NCBI GenBank assembly: GCA_902762325.1
Contig: CACWNV010000022.1
Location: 1 to 58,368 of the forward strand
From: an uncultured Prevotellaceae bacterium
Lineage (GTDB): Bacteria > Bacteroidota > Bacteroidia > Bacteroidales > Bacteroidaceae
Length of the DNA stretch: 58,368 nucleotides
Direction of reading: 5' to 3'
The stretch's first letter is position 1. Each line of letters starts with the position of its first letter. This document shows positions 50,004 through 58,368 of the stretch, piece after piece. A program made the position numbers and the translations under genes. The notes under the pieces are model-generated. The model did no database searches and had not been told where the DNA came from. It saw only the letters and a list, made by a program, of their open reading frames with translations.

Positions 50004-51302
50004 TTATGCTTCTTCTGTCACTAACTTGAACAGCTTGTCGCTTGGACGAATCTTTCCTGTCACGGGAATGGCGACGCGCGTGCCTTGCGGAGCCGTCTGG
50101 ACGGGATGTCCGTCATCATCGTGAATCTCTGTGGCAGTAAGATACATCACGCCCGTGGTGGGTCCTGTGACAAGCAGTTTGTCACCAATGGAGAATGTAT
50201 TGGCATCTACGGTGAACTCGGCGACGCCCAATTTGGAGAAATACTTTACGCCGTGACCGATGTACACTTTCTTTTCGGTCGCATTTGAGCCGTAGTTCTT
50301 GTTCCATTCGCCCAGCCGCTGCCCTTGATAGTAGCCATCCCAGAAGCCGCGGTTGAAGACGGTGGCGAGGCGACGGTCCCATTCGTCCTTGCGCTCTTCG
50401 GTGAAACACTTCTCCACCTCTGCTCCATTCTTCTCTGCCGAGGAAATCTCTGCATCATGAAGCACCGCCTCAATGGCCTCCTTATAGCATTTCACGACGG
50501 TATAAACATACTCGGGGCCGCGAGCCCTTCCCTCAATCTTGAACACCCTTACGCCAGCTTTCATCAGCCGGTCGATGAAGCGGATGGTCTTCAGGTCTTT
50601 CGGACTCATCAGGTATTTGTTGTCTACCTCAATCTCATTGCCTGTCTCTGTGTCTGTGAGCGTATAGCTGCGGCGGCAGATCTGGATGCACTCGCCGCGG
50701 TTGGCAGAGCGTCCGGCATCGGCAAGACTCATGTAGCACTTGCCGGATACAGCCATGCACAAGGCACCATGACAGAACATCTCGATTCGGACAAGATTGC
50801 CCCGGGGACCGCAGATGTGCTGTTCCTCTATCTGACGGTAGATCTCTTCCACCTGCTGGATATTCAGTTCGCGTGCCAGCACCACCACGTCGGCAAACTG
50901 GGCATAGAATTTCAGTGCCTCGATGTTGGAGATGTTGAGCTGGGTGGAAAGGTGAACTTCAACGTCCTTCTGGCGGCAATAGGTCATGACAGCTACGTCG
51001 GAGGCAATCACAGCAGTGATGTCCGCCTCTTTAGCTGCATCGATAATCTGTCGCATCGTTTCCAGATCTTCCCCGTAGATGATAGTATTGACGGTGAGAT
51101 AGGTCTTAATGTCTTTCTCACGACACGTTGCGGCAATCTCTTTCAGGTCGTCGATGGTGAAATGATTGGCAGAATGTGAACGCATGTTCAGTTGTCCGAT
51201 GCCGAAGTACACCGAATCTGCTCCTGCCTGGATAGCGGCTGTCAGTGAATCGCGAGAACCGACAGGAGCCATAATCTCAAAATCTTTGATTTGCTGGTTC
51301 AT
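50004..51302 (-). CDS. U32 family peptidase-like (TrhP/RlhA RNA hydroxylation group)
   Basis: 432 aa. N-terminal IMAPVGSRDSLTAAIQAGADSVYFG is the U32 TIM-barrel start. The Fe-S/cysteine cluster appears as FCHGALCMAVSGKCYMS and GECIQICRR (about residues 177-210). The C-terminal part has KIEGRARGPEYV and a small beta domain. Members of this family hydroxylate uridine of tRNA (TrhP) or cytidine of rRNA (RlhA); the older 'collagenase' name fits few. A cytoplasmic RNA-modification role is most likely, in line with miaB and trmH nearby. The -7 box lies only 4 nt from the ATG. Confidence 0.88.
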   Translation of the reverse strand: MNQQIKDFEIMAPVGSRDSLTAAIQAGADSVYFGIGQLNMRSHSANHFTIDDLKEIAATCREKDIKTYLTVNTIIYGEDLETMRQIIDAAKEADITAVIASDVAVMTYCRQKDVEVHLSTQLNISNIEALKFYAQFADVVVLARELNIQQVEEIYRQIEEQHICGPRGNLVRIEMFCHGALCMAVSGKCYMSLADAGRSANRGECIQICRRSYTLTDTETGNEIEVDNKYLMSPKDLKTIRFIDRLMKAGVRVFKIEGRARGPEYVYTVVKCYKEAIEAVLHDAEISSAEKNGAEVEKCFTEERKDEWDRRLATVFNRGFWDGYYQGQRLGEWNKNYGSNATEKKVYIGHGVKYFSKLGVAEFTVDANTFSIGDKLLVTGPTTGVMYLTATEIHDDDGHPVQTAPQGTRVAIPVTGKIRPSDKLFKLVTEEA

Positions 51303-51306
51303 GCTG

Positions 51307-51314
51307 CAAAGGTA
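51307..51314 (-). promoter_or_regulatory. -7 box of U32 gene, predicted leaderless
   Basis: Minus-strand TACCTTTG then CAGC then ATG at 51302: only 4 nt separate the box from the start codon. Since the box ends about 4-5 nt before the transcription start, the mRNA would begin at the ATG itself. Confidence 0.55.
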
Positions 51315-51353
51315 AATAAAAGAATTGAGAAAGAGGAAAATGGTGAAAGATTA

Positions 51354-51382
51354 TTTGTTTTTATGTTTTTTCATTACCTTTG
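51354..51382 (+). promoter_or_regulatory. Promoter of C1 peptidase gene, nearly leaderless
   Basis: TTTG (51354-51357), 17 bp, TACCTTTG (51375-51382). ATG 51392 is 9 nt on. The box also excludes the in-frame start at 51380. Confidence 0.6.
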
Positions 51383-51391
51383 CAGACAATT

Positions 51392-52483
51392 ATGATGAAG
51401 TATGTTTCTTCCACTTTATTAGCTGTTTTGGGGCTTGTCGTCGTAGGTGCATGCCATCAGAAACAGCTTTCACCACCTGCCAGTCGGCAGTTCACCGACG
51501 AGGTGCGCCTGCGCATGACCCCTGTCAAGAACCAGGGAGCCAGTTCCCTTTGCTGGCTCTACGCCATGCTTGCCACGATAGAGACGGAGCATCTCATGCG
51601 TGGAGACTCCGTGAATCTCTCGCCGTTATACAATGCCCGACTGTTTCTTCAGGAACAAGTTGAGAAATATTATCTCACCCAAGGAGAGAAGAGGATTTCT
51701 CTTCGTGGCGTCCTTCCGATGGCTCTGCGTTCCTTCAGAGAGCATGGCGTTCATCCATACGATTATTATTACGGGAAGGGAGAAGTAGATTTCTTTGTCC
51801 TCATCCGGAAAATAAAGAGCATGGCTGATGCTGCTATTGCCCGCCGTTCGGGCTTGAATGGACTGAGGAAGCAGGTTGGTGAGCTCCTCGACCATGAGAT
51901 AGGGTATATGCCACGATATGTCCACATGCTAGGGGCAGAGTACACTTCGCTTGAATTTGGCCATAGCGTATGTATGCCCGACGAATATGTGGCACTGACT
52001 TCCTTCACGCATCATCCTTTCGGACAGCAGTTTGCGCTCGAGGTACCCGACAATCAGCTGCATGATGTTTTCCTGAATGTCTCGTGTGACACGCTCATGT
52101 TATGTATCGAACGGTCTCTGCGGGCGGGACATCCTGTATGTTGGGAAGGCGACCTCTCTGAGGACGGGTTTTCTTTTAAAAAGGGTGTGGGAGAATTGTC
52201 TGTTCCTGACAGCCAGGCGGATGCCGTCCAGAAGCAAAGGCAAAGAGAGTTTGAGCGTTTCCAGACCACCGATGACCATTGTATGACATTGGTAGGTATT
52301 GCCCACGACCAGCAGGGGAAACGCTATTATATTGCCAAGAACTCATGGGGAGAGAACAATCCCTATAAAGGCTTGGTCTATCTGAGTGAGGATTATGTAA
52401 GGATAAAGACGATTGCCGCCGTCGTGTTACGGGAGATGGCAGAACAAGTCTTAGGGAAAACAGATTTAGAGTTGGATGAATGA
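51392..52483 (+). CDS. C1 family cysteine peptidase, lipoprotein (bleomycin-hydrolase-like)
   Basis: About 363 aa from ATG 51392 or 51395. Lipoprotein signal: LGLVVVGACHQK with Cys at about residue 21. Papain-fold active site: MTPVKNQGASSLCWLYAM with the nucleophile Cys at about 54 and the Gln at 47, catalytic His in TTDDHCMTLVGIAHD, and Asn in IAKNSWGENN. The overall layout (QG....CW near the N-terminus, late DH.M and NSWG) is that of the C1B bleomycin hydrolase/PepC group, but shorter, so only a partial C1B fold is present. It would degrade peptides in the periplasm or on the surface. Overlaps the HAD gene's open frame at its end. Confidence 0.85.
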   Translation: MMKYVSSTLLAVLGLVVVGACHQKQLSPPASRQFTDEVRLRMTPVKNQGASSLCWLYAMLATIETEHLMRGDSVNLSPLYNARLFLQEQVEKYYLTQGEKRISLRGVLPMALRSFREHGVHPYDYYYGKGEVDFFVLIRKIKSMADAAIARRSGLNGLRKQVGELLDHEIGYMPRYVHMLGAEYTSLEFGHSVCMPDEYVALTSFTHHPFGQQFALEVPDNQLHDVFLNVSCDTLMLCIERSLRAGHPVCWEGDLSEDGFSFKKGVGELSVPDSQADAVQKQRQREFERFQTTDDHCMTLVGIAHDQQGKRYYIAKNSWGENNPYKGLVYLSEDYVRIKTIAAVVLREMAEQVLGKTDLELDE

Positions 52484-52487
52484 AGGT

Positions 52488-53141
52488 ATGAGATACAAAC
52501 TGATAATTCTTGATTTCGATGGGACGCTGGGTGATACCCGCTCGATTATTCTGAAGACCATGCAGCAGACGATAGCCCATTTAGGACTGGAGAAACGCAC
52601 GGATGAGGAATGTGCGGCTATGATAGGATTGCCGCTGAAGAAGACTTTCACCACTCTTATCCCGATGAGCGATGCCCAGGGAGACTTGTGTGCGGAAACC
52701 TATCGGCGACTCTTCGACGAGAACAATATCCCCGGTGCCGTGCCAGTGTTCCCAAACGTACTGGAGACCATCAGCCAATTGTCTGAGATGGGTTGTACGC
52801 TGACCATTGCGAGCAGCCGTAGCACACCGTCATTAAGAGGATTCATCAGGGACCTGGATTTAGAAGAGTCCATCAAGTATGTCGTTAGTGCTGATGACGT
52901 ACAGCATGCCAAGCCTCATCCCGAGCCTGTAATCAAGACGATGGAGGCGTTAGGCTTCAGCCCCGAAGAAACGCTTGTCGTCGGTGACACGGTCTTCGAC
53001 ATATTGATGGGACAGCGTGCCGGCGCTCATACCGTAGGAGTGACCTACGGCAACGGAAGTCTGGAAGAAATGAAAGCCAACCACGCAGACTACATCATTG
53101 ATGACTTTGCGCAATTGGCTTGTATTGTAAAGGATGTTTGA
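52488..53141 (+). CDS. HAD family phosphatase (phosphoglycolate phosphatase-like)
   Basis: 217 aa from ATG 52488, which gives the common start MRYKLIILDFDGTLGDT; ATG 52476, 12 bp earlier and overlapping the previous stop, is also possible. Motif I is LDFDGTLGDT (nucleophile Asp), motif II SSR, motif III a Lys in HAKPHPEP, motif IV VVGDTVFDILMG. The helical cap domain lies between ~18 and 80. It removes phosphate from small sugar phosphates, possibly phosphoglycolate or a nucleotide. Substrate not deducible. A second gene of the C1 peptidase unit. Confidence 0.88.
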   Translation: MRYKLIILDFDGTLGDTRSIILKTMQQTIAHLGLEKRTDEECAAMIGLPLKKTFTTLIPMSDAQGDLCAETYRRLFDENNIPGAVPVFPNVLETISQLSEMGCTLTIASSRSTPSLRGFIRDLDLEESIKYVVSADDVQHAKPHPEPVIKTMEALGFSPEETLVVGDTVFDILMGQRAGAHTVGVTYGNGSLEEMKANHADYIIDDFAQLACIVKDV

Positions 53142-53183
53142 GCCAAGACCGGAAAGATGTCCGTGGCGTGACGGATTGGCTCT

Positions 53184-54515
53184 CTACTGATAACTATTCA
53201 GCTTTTTCAGGAAATAGTCTCTGAAATCCGACCATTTATAATACAGACCGGTAACAGGCTGCAACGGGAGTCTTGCTTCATTCTCATTGAGGAGCGCCTT
53301 CATCAGAATCTCACCCTTTCCCTTTTTCTGTTTGTAGAAGATGAGCTGTACGTTGCAGCCCATAGGGAAGATTTTATAATTGAGCCATCCCCTGTCGTCC
53401 AGTTGTTCGAGGTCTGCAATCTTCTCACCGTAGTTATCCATTTCCAGCAGACAGGCAAGCGGCATCACACACACCTCATGCCCAAAGCGAAGCGTGGCAC
53501 CGGGATGCTCTAACCGCAGGCAGCTGTCGGCCTCCTCTATCATCTTCCTCAGCAGGTTACGTTGTGAGAAAGGCTGGGTGCTACCGTTCAGGGGACTGGG
53601 CCCGTAGGCAACATACCACCAGGCATTGGTCTGCAGCCAGTTCTCATAGATCTCATCATCGTTGAAGAGGTCATAGAGCGTGATGGAATGGCGCAGTTCA
53701 GTACTCTGGAGGTTGCTTGCCAGTTTGAAGAGATGATAGTTGAGCTTTTGTGCATTGACCTCATTCTTCCAATAGTTCTCGTCGTTGAACAGCAGGTTCA
53801 TCACCCTGTCGTGCCTCTCATGACGGTCAGCGAAAGCGTCGTATGCCTTCTTCGCCTCACCGCTCATCTTCAGGTCACCCAGTTTCTTGTCATCGAAGTT
53901 CATATACCACATGTCATGTTCAGAGGCGTCATGCCGTATCTGAAGTTGTGGGTTGAGGCTTTTCAGTTCCTGAAGGGCGTTTTCCATCGAGAGGATGCAG
54001 CGGATGACCACCGTACTCTTGGCATCGATGTTGGTCTTTCCCTTGAAAACCTCCGGGAACCGCTCGAACATCCGCCTTCCGATACCCCGATGCTGCTCAG
54101 CCCCGAGCAGTGTCAGTTCTCCGTGACGCTTGTCTGCCTCGTTGATAATCATTTTCACACGGTTCAGCACATCCTTGCCGAGGGCGGTCAGTTTGCCCAG
54201 TGAGTCGGCACGCATCAGCGGCTTATAGGCTTCGTTGTAGTCGCTGTTGTTGATCAGAAAGCGGCTGCCATGTCTTCCATAATGACTGATGTAATAAGGC
54301 TTGTAGCCTTTAGGAGCCTTAGTCAATGTTCCCTGCGGTCCGGGATAGGCATAGTAGTTGCTACCCGAACGCATGACGTTTTCCTTTATCTCTTGTCGGG
54401 ATACCTGTGCCCATGCCGTCGTAACACTACAGCAGGAGATGATCAGACAGCAGAGGAAAAAGGGAAGTCCCGACTTGGATGGTACGCTTTTGAATTTACT
54501 TTCTACGGATTTCAT
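53184..54515 (-). CDS. Histidine phosphatase, MINPP/phytase-like, exported
   Basis: 443 aa. A signal peptide (GLPFFLCCLIISCCSVTTAWAQ) ends near residue 37. The branch-2 histidine-phosphatase motif YISHYGRHGSR (nucleophile His at about 81, RHGxR) and the proton-donor GHE in LRFGHEVCVMPL (about residue 344) are intact. The HE form is that of multiple inositol-polyphosphate phosphatases, such as those described in Bacteroides, rather than HD phytases. It should release phosphate from phytate or other inositol phosphates in the periplasm. It diverges from miaB, with overlapping promoter regions. Confidence 0.88.
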   Translation of the reverse strand: MKSVESKFKSVPSKSGLPFFLCCLIISCCSVTTAWAQVSRQEIKENVMRSGSNYYAYPGPQGTLTKAPKGYKPYYISHYGRHGSRFLINNSDYNEAYKPLMRADSLGKLTALGKDVLNRVKMIINEADKRHGELTLLGAEQHRGIGRRMFERFPEVFKGKTNIDAKSTVVIRCILSMENALQELKSLNPQLQIRHDASEHDMWYMNFDDKKLGDLKMSGEAKKAYDAFADRHERHDRVMNLLFNDENYWKNEVNAQKLNYHLFKLASNLQSTELRHSITLYDLFNDDEIYENWLQTNAWWYVAYGPSPLNGSTQPFSQRNLLRKMIEEADSCLRLEHPGATLRFGHEVCVMPLACLLEMDNYGEKIADLEQLDDRGWLNYKIFPMGCNVQLIFYKQKKGKGEILMKALLNENEARLPLQPVTGLYYKWSDFRDYFLKKLNSYQ

Positions 54516-54541
54516 AATTGTTCTTTTGGTTATTTTGATTG

Positions 54542-54549
54542 CAAATATA
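54542..54549 (-). promoter_or_regulatory. -7 promoter element of MINPP-like gene
   Basis: Minus-strand TATATTTG, full match 26 bp before the ATG at 54515. Confidence 0.55.
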
Positions 54550-54571
54550 CAGTTTTTATTTATTTAATTCG

Positions 54572-54579
54572 TAACTTTG
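54572..54579 (+). promoter_or_regulatory. -7 promoter element of miaB
   Basis: TAACTTTG, full match 20 bp before ATG 54600, back to back with the minus-strand box 22 bp away. Confidence 0.6.
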
Positions 54580-54599
54580 CAGCAAATAATAAGAAAAGG

Positions 54600-55964
54600 A
54601 TGAAAAAACTCTATATTGAGACCTATGGCTGTCAGATGAATGTAGCCGACTCCGAAGTGGTTGCTTCTGTCATGAAGATGGCGGGGTATGAGACATGTGA
54701 CAATGTGGAAGAGGCGAATGCGGTCTTCCTGAATACCTGTTCTGTACGCGAGAATGCAGAGAACAAGATCTATCATCGGCTGGAAGAACTGAATGCCCTT
54801 CGCAAGCGGAGAAAGAGCCAGCGTGTGGAGAACGGCGTGCCCGGCCTTATCATCGGTGTGCTGGGCTGTATGGCAGAACGGGTGAAAGACGACCTCATCA
54901 GTCAGCATCATGTTGACCTTGTTGCCGGTCCTGACGCTTATCTGACGCTCCCCGACCTCATCGCTCAGTGTGAGTTAGGGCAGAAGGCAATGAACATCGA
55001 GCTGTCGACGACGGAGACCTATCGTGACGTCGTTCCCCAGCGTATCGCCGTCGGACAGAAGATTGGCGGCTTTGTGAGCATCATGCGAGGATGCAACAAC
55101 TTCTGTCATTATTGCATCGTGCCCTATACCCGTGGACGTGAGCGGAGCCGTGATGTGGAGAGCATTCTGCGTGAGGTACGCGACTTGCGCGACCGTGGCT
55201 TCAAGGAGGTGACACTCCTCGGACAGAACGTGAATTCTTATCGGACGACGATGAATCATGAAGGGACCGACGATGCAGCCTGCGTCGACTTCCCCCGTCT
55301 TCTCCGGCTTGTGGCGCGTGAGGTTCCGCAGATGCGCGTGAGGTTCACCACTTCCCATCCGAAGGATATGAGTGACGAGACGCTGCATGTCATTGCCGAG
55401 GAACCCAATGTATGCAAACAGATACACCTGCCTGTCCAGAGCGGGTCTGACAAGATACTGAAGCTGATGAACCGTAAGTACACGCGGGAATGGTATCTCG
55501 ACCGTGTCGCTGCCATCCGCCGTATCGTTCCCGACTGTGGACTGTCGACGGATATCTTCGTGGGCTATCACGACGAGACGGAAGAAGACCATCAGTTGTC
55601 GTTGAGCCTGATGAGGGAGGTAGGGTACGACTCTGCCTTCATGTTCAAATACTCCGAACGTCCCGGAACGTATGCTTCGAAGCATCTGCCCGATAATGTC
55701 CCGGAGGAAGAGAAGATCAGACGCCTGAATGAACTGATTGCCTTGCAGACGGAGATGTCCGCCATCCAGAACAAGAAAGACGAGGGAAAAGTGTTTGAGG
55801 TGCTGGTCGAAGGCTTCAGCAAGCGTAGCAGAGAGCAGCTTTGCGGGCGTACCGAGCAGGGGAAGATGGTGGTGTTCGACAAAGGAAACCATCATATCGG
55901 CGAGTTGGTTGATGTGCGTATCACGGGCAGCACGTCTGCCACGCTCTTCGGGGAACTTGTCTGA
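54600..55964 (+). CDS. miaB: tRNA-2-methylthio-N6-dimethylallyladenosine synthase
   Basis: 454 aa from ATG 54600; the frame is open to 54270 but those codons lie antisense in the MINPP-like gene. Domain order: N-terminal MTTase (YIETYGCQMNVADSE, cluster cysteines with VFLNTCSVRENAE and VLGCMAER), radical SAM domain with CNNFCHYCIVPYTRGRE (CxxxCxxC), and C-terminal TRAM domain (VLVEGFSKRSREQLCGRT). It adds the methylthio group to i6A37 of tRNAs read with U. The presence of PYTRGRE is the MiaB-type signature. It ends the household series; GH3 follows. Confidence 0.95.
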   Translation: MKKLYIETYGCQMNVADSEVVASVMKMAGYETCDNVEEANAVFLNTCSVRENAENKIYHRLEELNALRKRRKSQRVENGVPGLIIGVLGCMAERVKDDLISQHHVDLVAGPDAYLTLPDLIAQCELGQKAMNIELSTTETYRDVVPQRIAVGQKIGGFVSIMRGCNNFCHYCIVPYTRGRERSRDVESILREVRDLRDRGFKEVTLLGQNVNSYRTTMNHEGTDDAACVDFPRLLRLVAREVPQMRVRFTTSHPKDMSDETLHVIAEEPNVCKQIHLPVQSGSDKILKLMNRKYTREWYLDRVAAIRRIVPDCGLSTDIFVGYHDETEEDHQLSLSLMREVGYDSAFMFKYSERPGTYASKHLPDNVPEEEKIRRLNELIALQTEMSAIQNKKDEGKVFEVLVEGFSKRSREQLCGRTEQGKMVVFDKGNHHIGELVDVRITGSTSATLFGELV

Positions 55965-56037
55965 AGTAGTTATGAAGTTAAGTAGTTAAAGAAGTTAAGC
56001 CAAATGTCTTTTAGATATATGCGAAAAGAGTAGCGGC

Positions 56038-56045
56038 TATATTTG
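56038..56045 (+). promoter_or_regulatory. -7 promoter element of GH3 gene
   Basis: TATATTTG, full TAnnTTTG match 17 bp before ATG 56063. The gap 55965-56037 has only short AGTTAAG/AGTAGTTA direct repeats. Confidence 0.55.
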
Positions 56046-56062
56046 CAAAAAATAAAAGCAGA

Positions 56063-58368
56063 ATGAAGAAACTAATGATGATGTGTATGACAGCATTTCT
56101 GGTAGGATGCAATACCGTAGATATGGAAGAACGAGTCAACGAACTCTACAACAAGATGTCGCAAGAAGAGCGAATCGCCCAGTTGTGCAGTGGGTATATG
56201 AACGAATTCTTCGACAAGAACGGTGTGTTGGACACCGCTAAGTGTCGCAAGGAGATTCCTTTCGGCATAGGTCACTTCTCACAATATGCCAGTCAGGTGC
56301 CCACTGATGCCAATGTCCTTCGCGACCATGTGGCAGCCATGCAGGAATGGCTGATGAACAACACCCCCAATGGCATTCCCGCCCTCTTCCATGAGGAAGT
56401 CCTTTCTGGTGTCAACACCAGCGGTGCAACGATCTATCCCCAGCAGATAGGACAAGCCTGTTCGTTCAATCCCGAGCTGGCAGAGCTGAAGACGCGGCAG
56501 ACCGGTATCGCCATGCGCAAGATGGGTGGCGTGCTGTCGCTCTCACCGATGGTGGATGTATGCCGTAATCCGTCGTTCAACCGCTTAGAAGAATCCTATG
56601 GCGAGGATGGTTATCTCTCCGCCGTGATGGGAACAGCCTTTGTGAAGGGCTTGCAACAGGGCGACCTTCGGAAAGGTGTCGGTGCCTGTTCAAAGCACTA
56701 CCTTGGTTATGGTGGCGGCGGTGATGCCGACGAGAAGGAGATGATGGAAGAGATTCTCCTGCCCCATGAGACAATGATTCGGCTGGCTGGCAGCAAGGTG
56801 GTCATGCCTGGTTACCATGCTGTCCATGGAACCAACTGTGTCGCCAACAAGGAGATACTGGAAGACATCCTCAGAGGATATGTCGGATTCGACGGTATGG
56901 TGGTGAGTGACTATACTGCCATCGACCAGCTGCCCGACCAGGAAGACATTGTACATAAGGCTGCTGCTGCCATAAACAACGGCAATGATGTTGACTTCCC
57001 ACAAGGCACCAACTATAGCCATCTGCAGGAAGCGATGGATAAGGGACTGGTGAAGCCCGAGACATTGGAGCGTGCCGTGAAGAACGTGTTGCGACAGAAA
57101 GCCCGCGCCGGACTGTTCGACCAGAATCCCTATCTCTATAGCAAAGAGAAGATTACCCTTGACACCCCAGAGGAGCGGCAGACTGCCTACGACATTGCCA
57201 CTCAGTCGGTGGTGTTGTTGGAGAACAACGGCGTCCTGCCTTTGAAGGACAACCAGAAGATTCTGCTCACGGGTCCCAATGCCAACTCCATGTGGGCTAT
57301 GTGCGGCGACTATTCCTTCCCTGCCATGACCTATTTCTGGAAGATGATTACCGAAGATCTGGACCATCCGCATGTCATCGGACTGCTGGAGGGAATGAAG
57401 TCACGCAAGCCATCTGGCGTGGAACTCCTTTATTCTCGTGGATGTGACTGGACCGAGGAGATTGAGACCAAGTATTTGAAAGGTGGTGACGAACGTGCAT
57501 GGGATTACTACATCCTGCATCGTAAAGTTGAATCGGACGAGAAAGCCGACAAGCAGGAAGCTCTGCAGATGGCAAGCCAGTGTGATGTTATCGTGGCTGC
57601 CGTCGGCGAGAATGTGATGCTCTGCGGTGAAAACCGCGACCGTCAGGGACTCCGACTTCCCGGCAAGCAGGAGCAGTATGTCGAGGAACTGCTGAAGACG
57701 GGAAAGCCTGTCGTGCTCGTCGTCTTCGGTGGTAGGGCACAGGTGATTTCGGGCATTGCCGAGCGATGTGCAGCTGTCATCCAGGCATGGTATCCCGGCG
57801 AGGAAGGGGGCAACGCTGTGGCAGACATCCTCTATGGAAAGGTCTCTCCCTCTGCAAAGCTCTCTGTCAGTTATCCCAACACAGAACTCTTTGAGCCTAT
57901 CTGCTACAACTATTCCGCCCAGCCAGACCCGCGTGTCCAGTGGCCTTTCGGCTATGGTAAGAGCTATACCACATTTGAATACAGCAACTTGGTTATGGCT
58001 AACGAGGCATCGACCGCCGACAAGAATGTCGTCCTCTCTTTCGATGTGAAGAACACGGGAAAGATGGCAGCCGACGAGATTGCACAGGTCTATCTCTCAC
58101 CAACAGCCGACAGTCAGCAGATACGCCCCATCCAGCTGCAAGGCTTTGCCCGCGTGTCGCTCCAGCCTGGTGAGACCAGGAAAGTGAAAGTGACGCTCCA
58201 GACTGAGCAGTTCGGCTTCTACAGTCATCAGGGACAACGGCAATGGAACATCACCCCCGGCTCTTTCATCGTGAAGGTTGGTGCTTCCTCTACCGACATC
58301 CGACTGCAAGGGAATGTCACGCTGAAGGGCAACCCCATCAGCAAGCCATTGCGTGAGAAGTATTTCTC
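56063..58368 (+). CDS. Glycoside hydrolase family 3, lipoprotein, C-terminus cut by window
   Basis: At least 768 aa from ATG 56063; the frame stays open to the window edge. A lipoprotein signal reads KKLMMMCMTAFLVGCNTVD with Cys at about residue 16. The N-terminal barrel contains EERIAQLCSGY, FHEEVLSG, FNRLEESYGED, GACSKHYLGYGGG and the nucleophile Asp in GMVVSDYTAID (about residue 282). A C-terminal sandwich has VLLENNGVLPL and AVGENVMLCGENRDRQGL, then WPFGYGKSYTTFEY and a fibronectin-III-like end. GH3 members remove glucose or xylose from plant or host oligosaccharides in the periplasm or on the cell surface. No PUL pair (susC/D) is visible in the window. Confidence 0.92.
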   Translation, partial: MKKLMMMCMTAFLVGCNTVDMEERVNELYNKMSQEERIAQLCSGYMNEFFDKNGVLDTAKCRKEIPFGIGHFSQYASQVPTDANVLRDHVAAMQEWLMNNTPNGIPALFHEEVLSGVNTSGATIYPQQIGQACSFNPELAELKTRQTGIAMRKMGGVLSLSPMVDVCRNPSFNRLEESYGEDGYLSAVMGTAFVKGLQQGDLRKGVGACSKHYLGYGGGGDADEKEMMEEILLPHETMIRLAGSKVVMPGYHAVHGTNCVANKEILEDILRGYVGFDGMVVSDYTAIDQLPDQEDIVHKAAAAINNGNDVDFPQGTNYSHLQEAMDKGLVKPETLERAVKNVLRQKARAGLFDQNPYLYSKEKITLDTPEERQTAYDIATQSVVLLENNGVLPLKDNQKILLTGPNANSMWAMCGDYSFPAMTYFWKMITEDLDHPHVIGLLEGMKSRKPSGVELLYSRGCDWTEEIETKYLKGGDERAWDYYILHRKVESDEKADKQEALQMASQCDVIVAAVGENVMLCGENRDRQGLRLPGKQEQYVEELLKTGKPVVLVVFGGRAQVISGIAERCAAVIQAWYPGEEGGNAVADILYGKVSPSAKLSVSYPNTELFEPICYNYSAQPDPRVQWPFGYGKSYTTFEYSNLVMANEASTADKNVVLSFDVKNTGKMAADEIAQVYLSPTADSQQIRPIQLQGFARVSLQPGETRKVKVTLQTEQFGFYSHQGQRQWNITPGSFIVKVGASSTDIRLQGNVTLKGNPISKPLREKYF

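Noticed and set aside
50325-51179. 284-aa plus-strand frame
   Set aside because: Antisense shadow of the U32 gene.
54975-55895. 306-aa minus-strand frame
   Set aside because: Antisense shadow of miaB.
56690-57373. 227-aa minus-strand frame
   Set aside because: Antisense shadow of the GH3 gene.

Overview
This window looks like chromosomal DNA of a Bacteroidales bacterium, most likely Prevotella or a close relative. The evidence is the Bacteroidetes-type promoter (TTTG, about 20 bp, TAnnTTTG) found before many genes, sometimes almost touching the start codon; the general lack of strong Shine-Dalgarno sites; a Por-like C-terminal sorting tail (37551-39422); lipoprotein signals; and Bacteroidetes families such as DUF4294, the ThrRS-like nucleoside kinase, KorAB and a MINPP-type histidine phosphatase. 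No rRNA, tRNA, CRISPR array, prophage or transposase gene was seen.  Layout. 1-1200: divergent pckA (5' part only) and upp. 1200-6540: a repeat-rich, AT-rich accessory island. It holds a two-gene operon: an unrecognised 503-aa protein and an 822-aa protein with two phospholipase-D-type (HKD) nuclease motifs. It is bracketed by inverted copies of a hairpin repeat and is the best candidate for an undescribed system, probably defence. 6579-11893: nucleotide-sugar cluster (DegT aminotransferase, RfbF cytidylyltransferase, SDR epimerase/decarboxylase, UDP-sugar dehydrogenase) with a divergent LicD-type phosphotransferase. Near-identical hairpin terminators close it at both ends. 11965-16535: korB, korA and a nucleoside kinase, read leftward from one promoter. 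16736-25935: Na/Pi cotransporter, a sirtuin, three tandem FKBP isomerases for different compartments, an Lrp/AsnC regulator, a C26-M19 peptidase fusion, an M28 peptidase and a DUF4294 protein. 26041-36035: lipopolysaccharide core and lipid A genes (two GT4, one GT9, a Kdo-kinase-like protein, an LpxL-like acyltransferase, a second DegT aminotransferase, an MsbA-like ABC exporter and an LtaS/EptA-like phosphotransferase), mostly one leftward operon. 36293-39607: three-gene unit of a DUF4105/Lnb-like membrane protein, a secreted InlB-repeat protein with a sorting tail, and a 60-aa acidic peptide. 39700-40770: about 1.1 kb with no convincing gene, filled with the same repeat families as the PLD island plus a 44-bp degenerate tandem array. 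40812-58368: mostly household genes (hemolysin III, RNase R, SDR, PAP2, S9 peptidase, TrmH, SufE, ECF sigma and its membrane partner, U32 peptidase, C1 cysteine peptidase lipoprotein, HAD phosphatase, MINPP-like phosphatase, MiaB), ending in a GH3 glycosidase cut by the window edge.  How they work together. Most of the window serves the envelope (LPS core and sugar precursors, lipid A acylation, export, phosphotransfer, secreted folding factors), peptide and phosphate scavenging, and RNA modification or decay (RNase R, MiaB, TrmH, U32). The two regions that break this pattern, 1.3-6.5 kb and 36-41 kb, share repeat families, and at least the first has visibly lower GC than its surroundings. The three paired repeats suggest that the PLD operon was inserted into a repeat module whose intact form survives at 39.8-40.1 kb.
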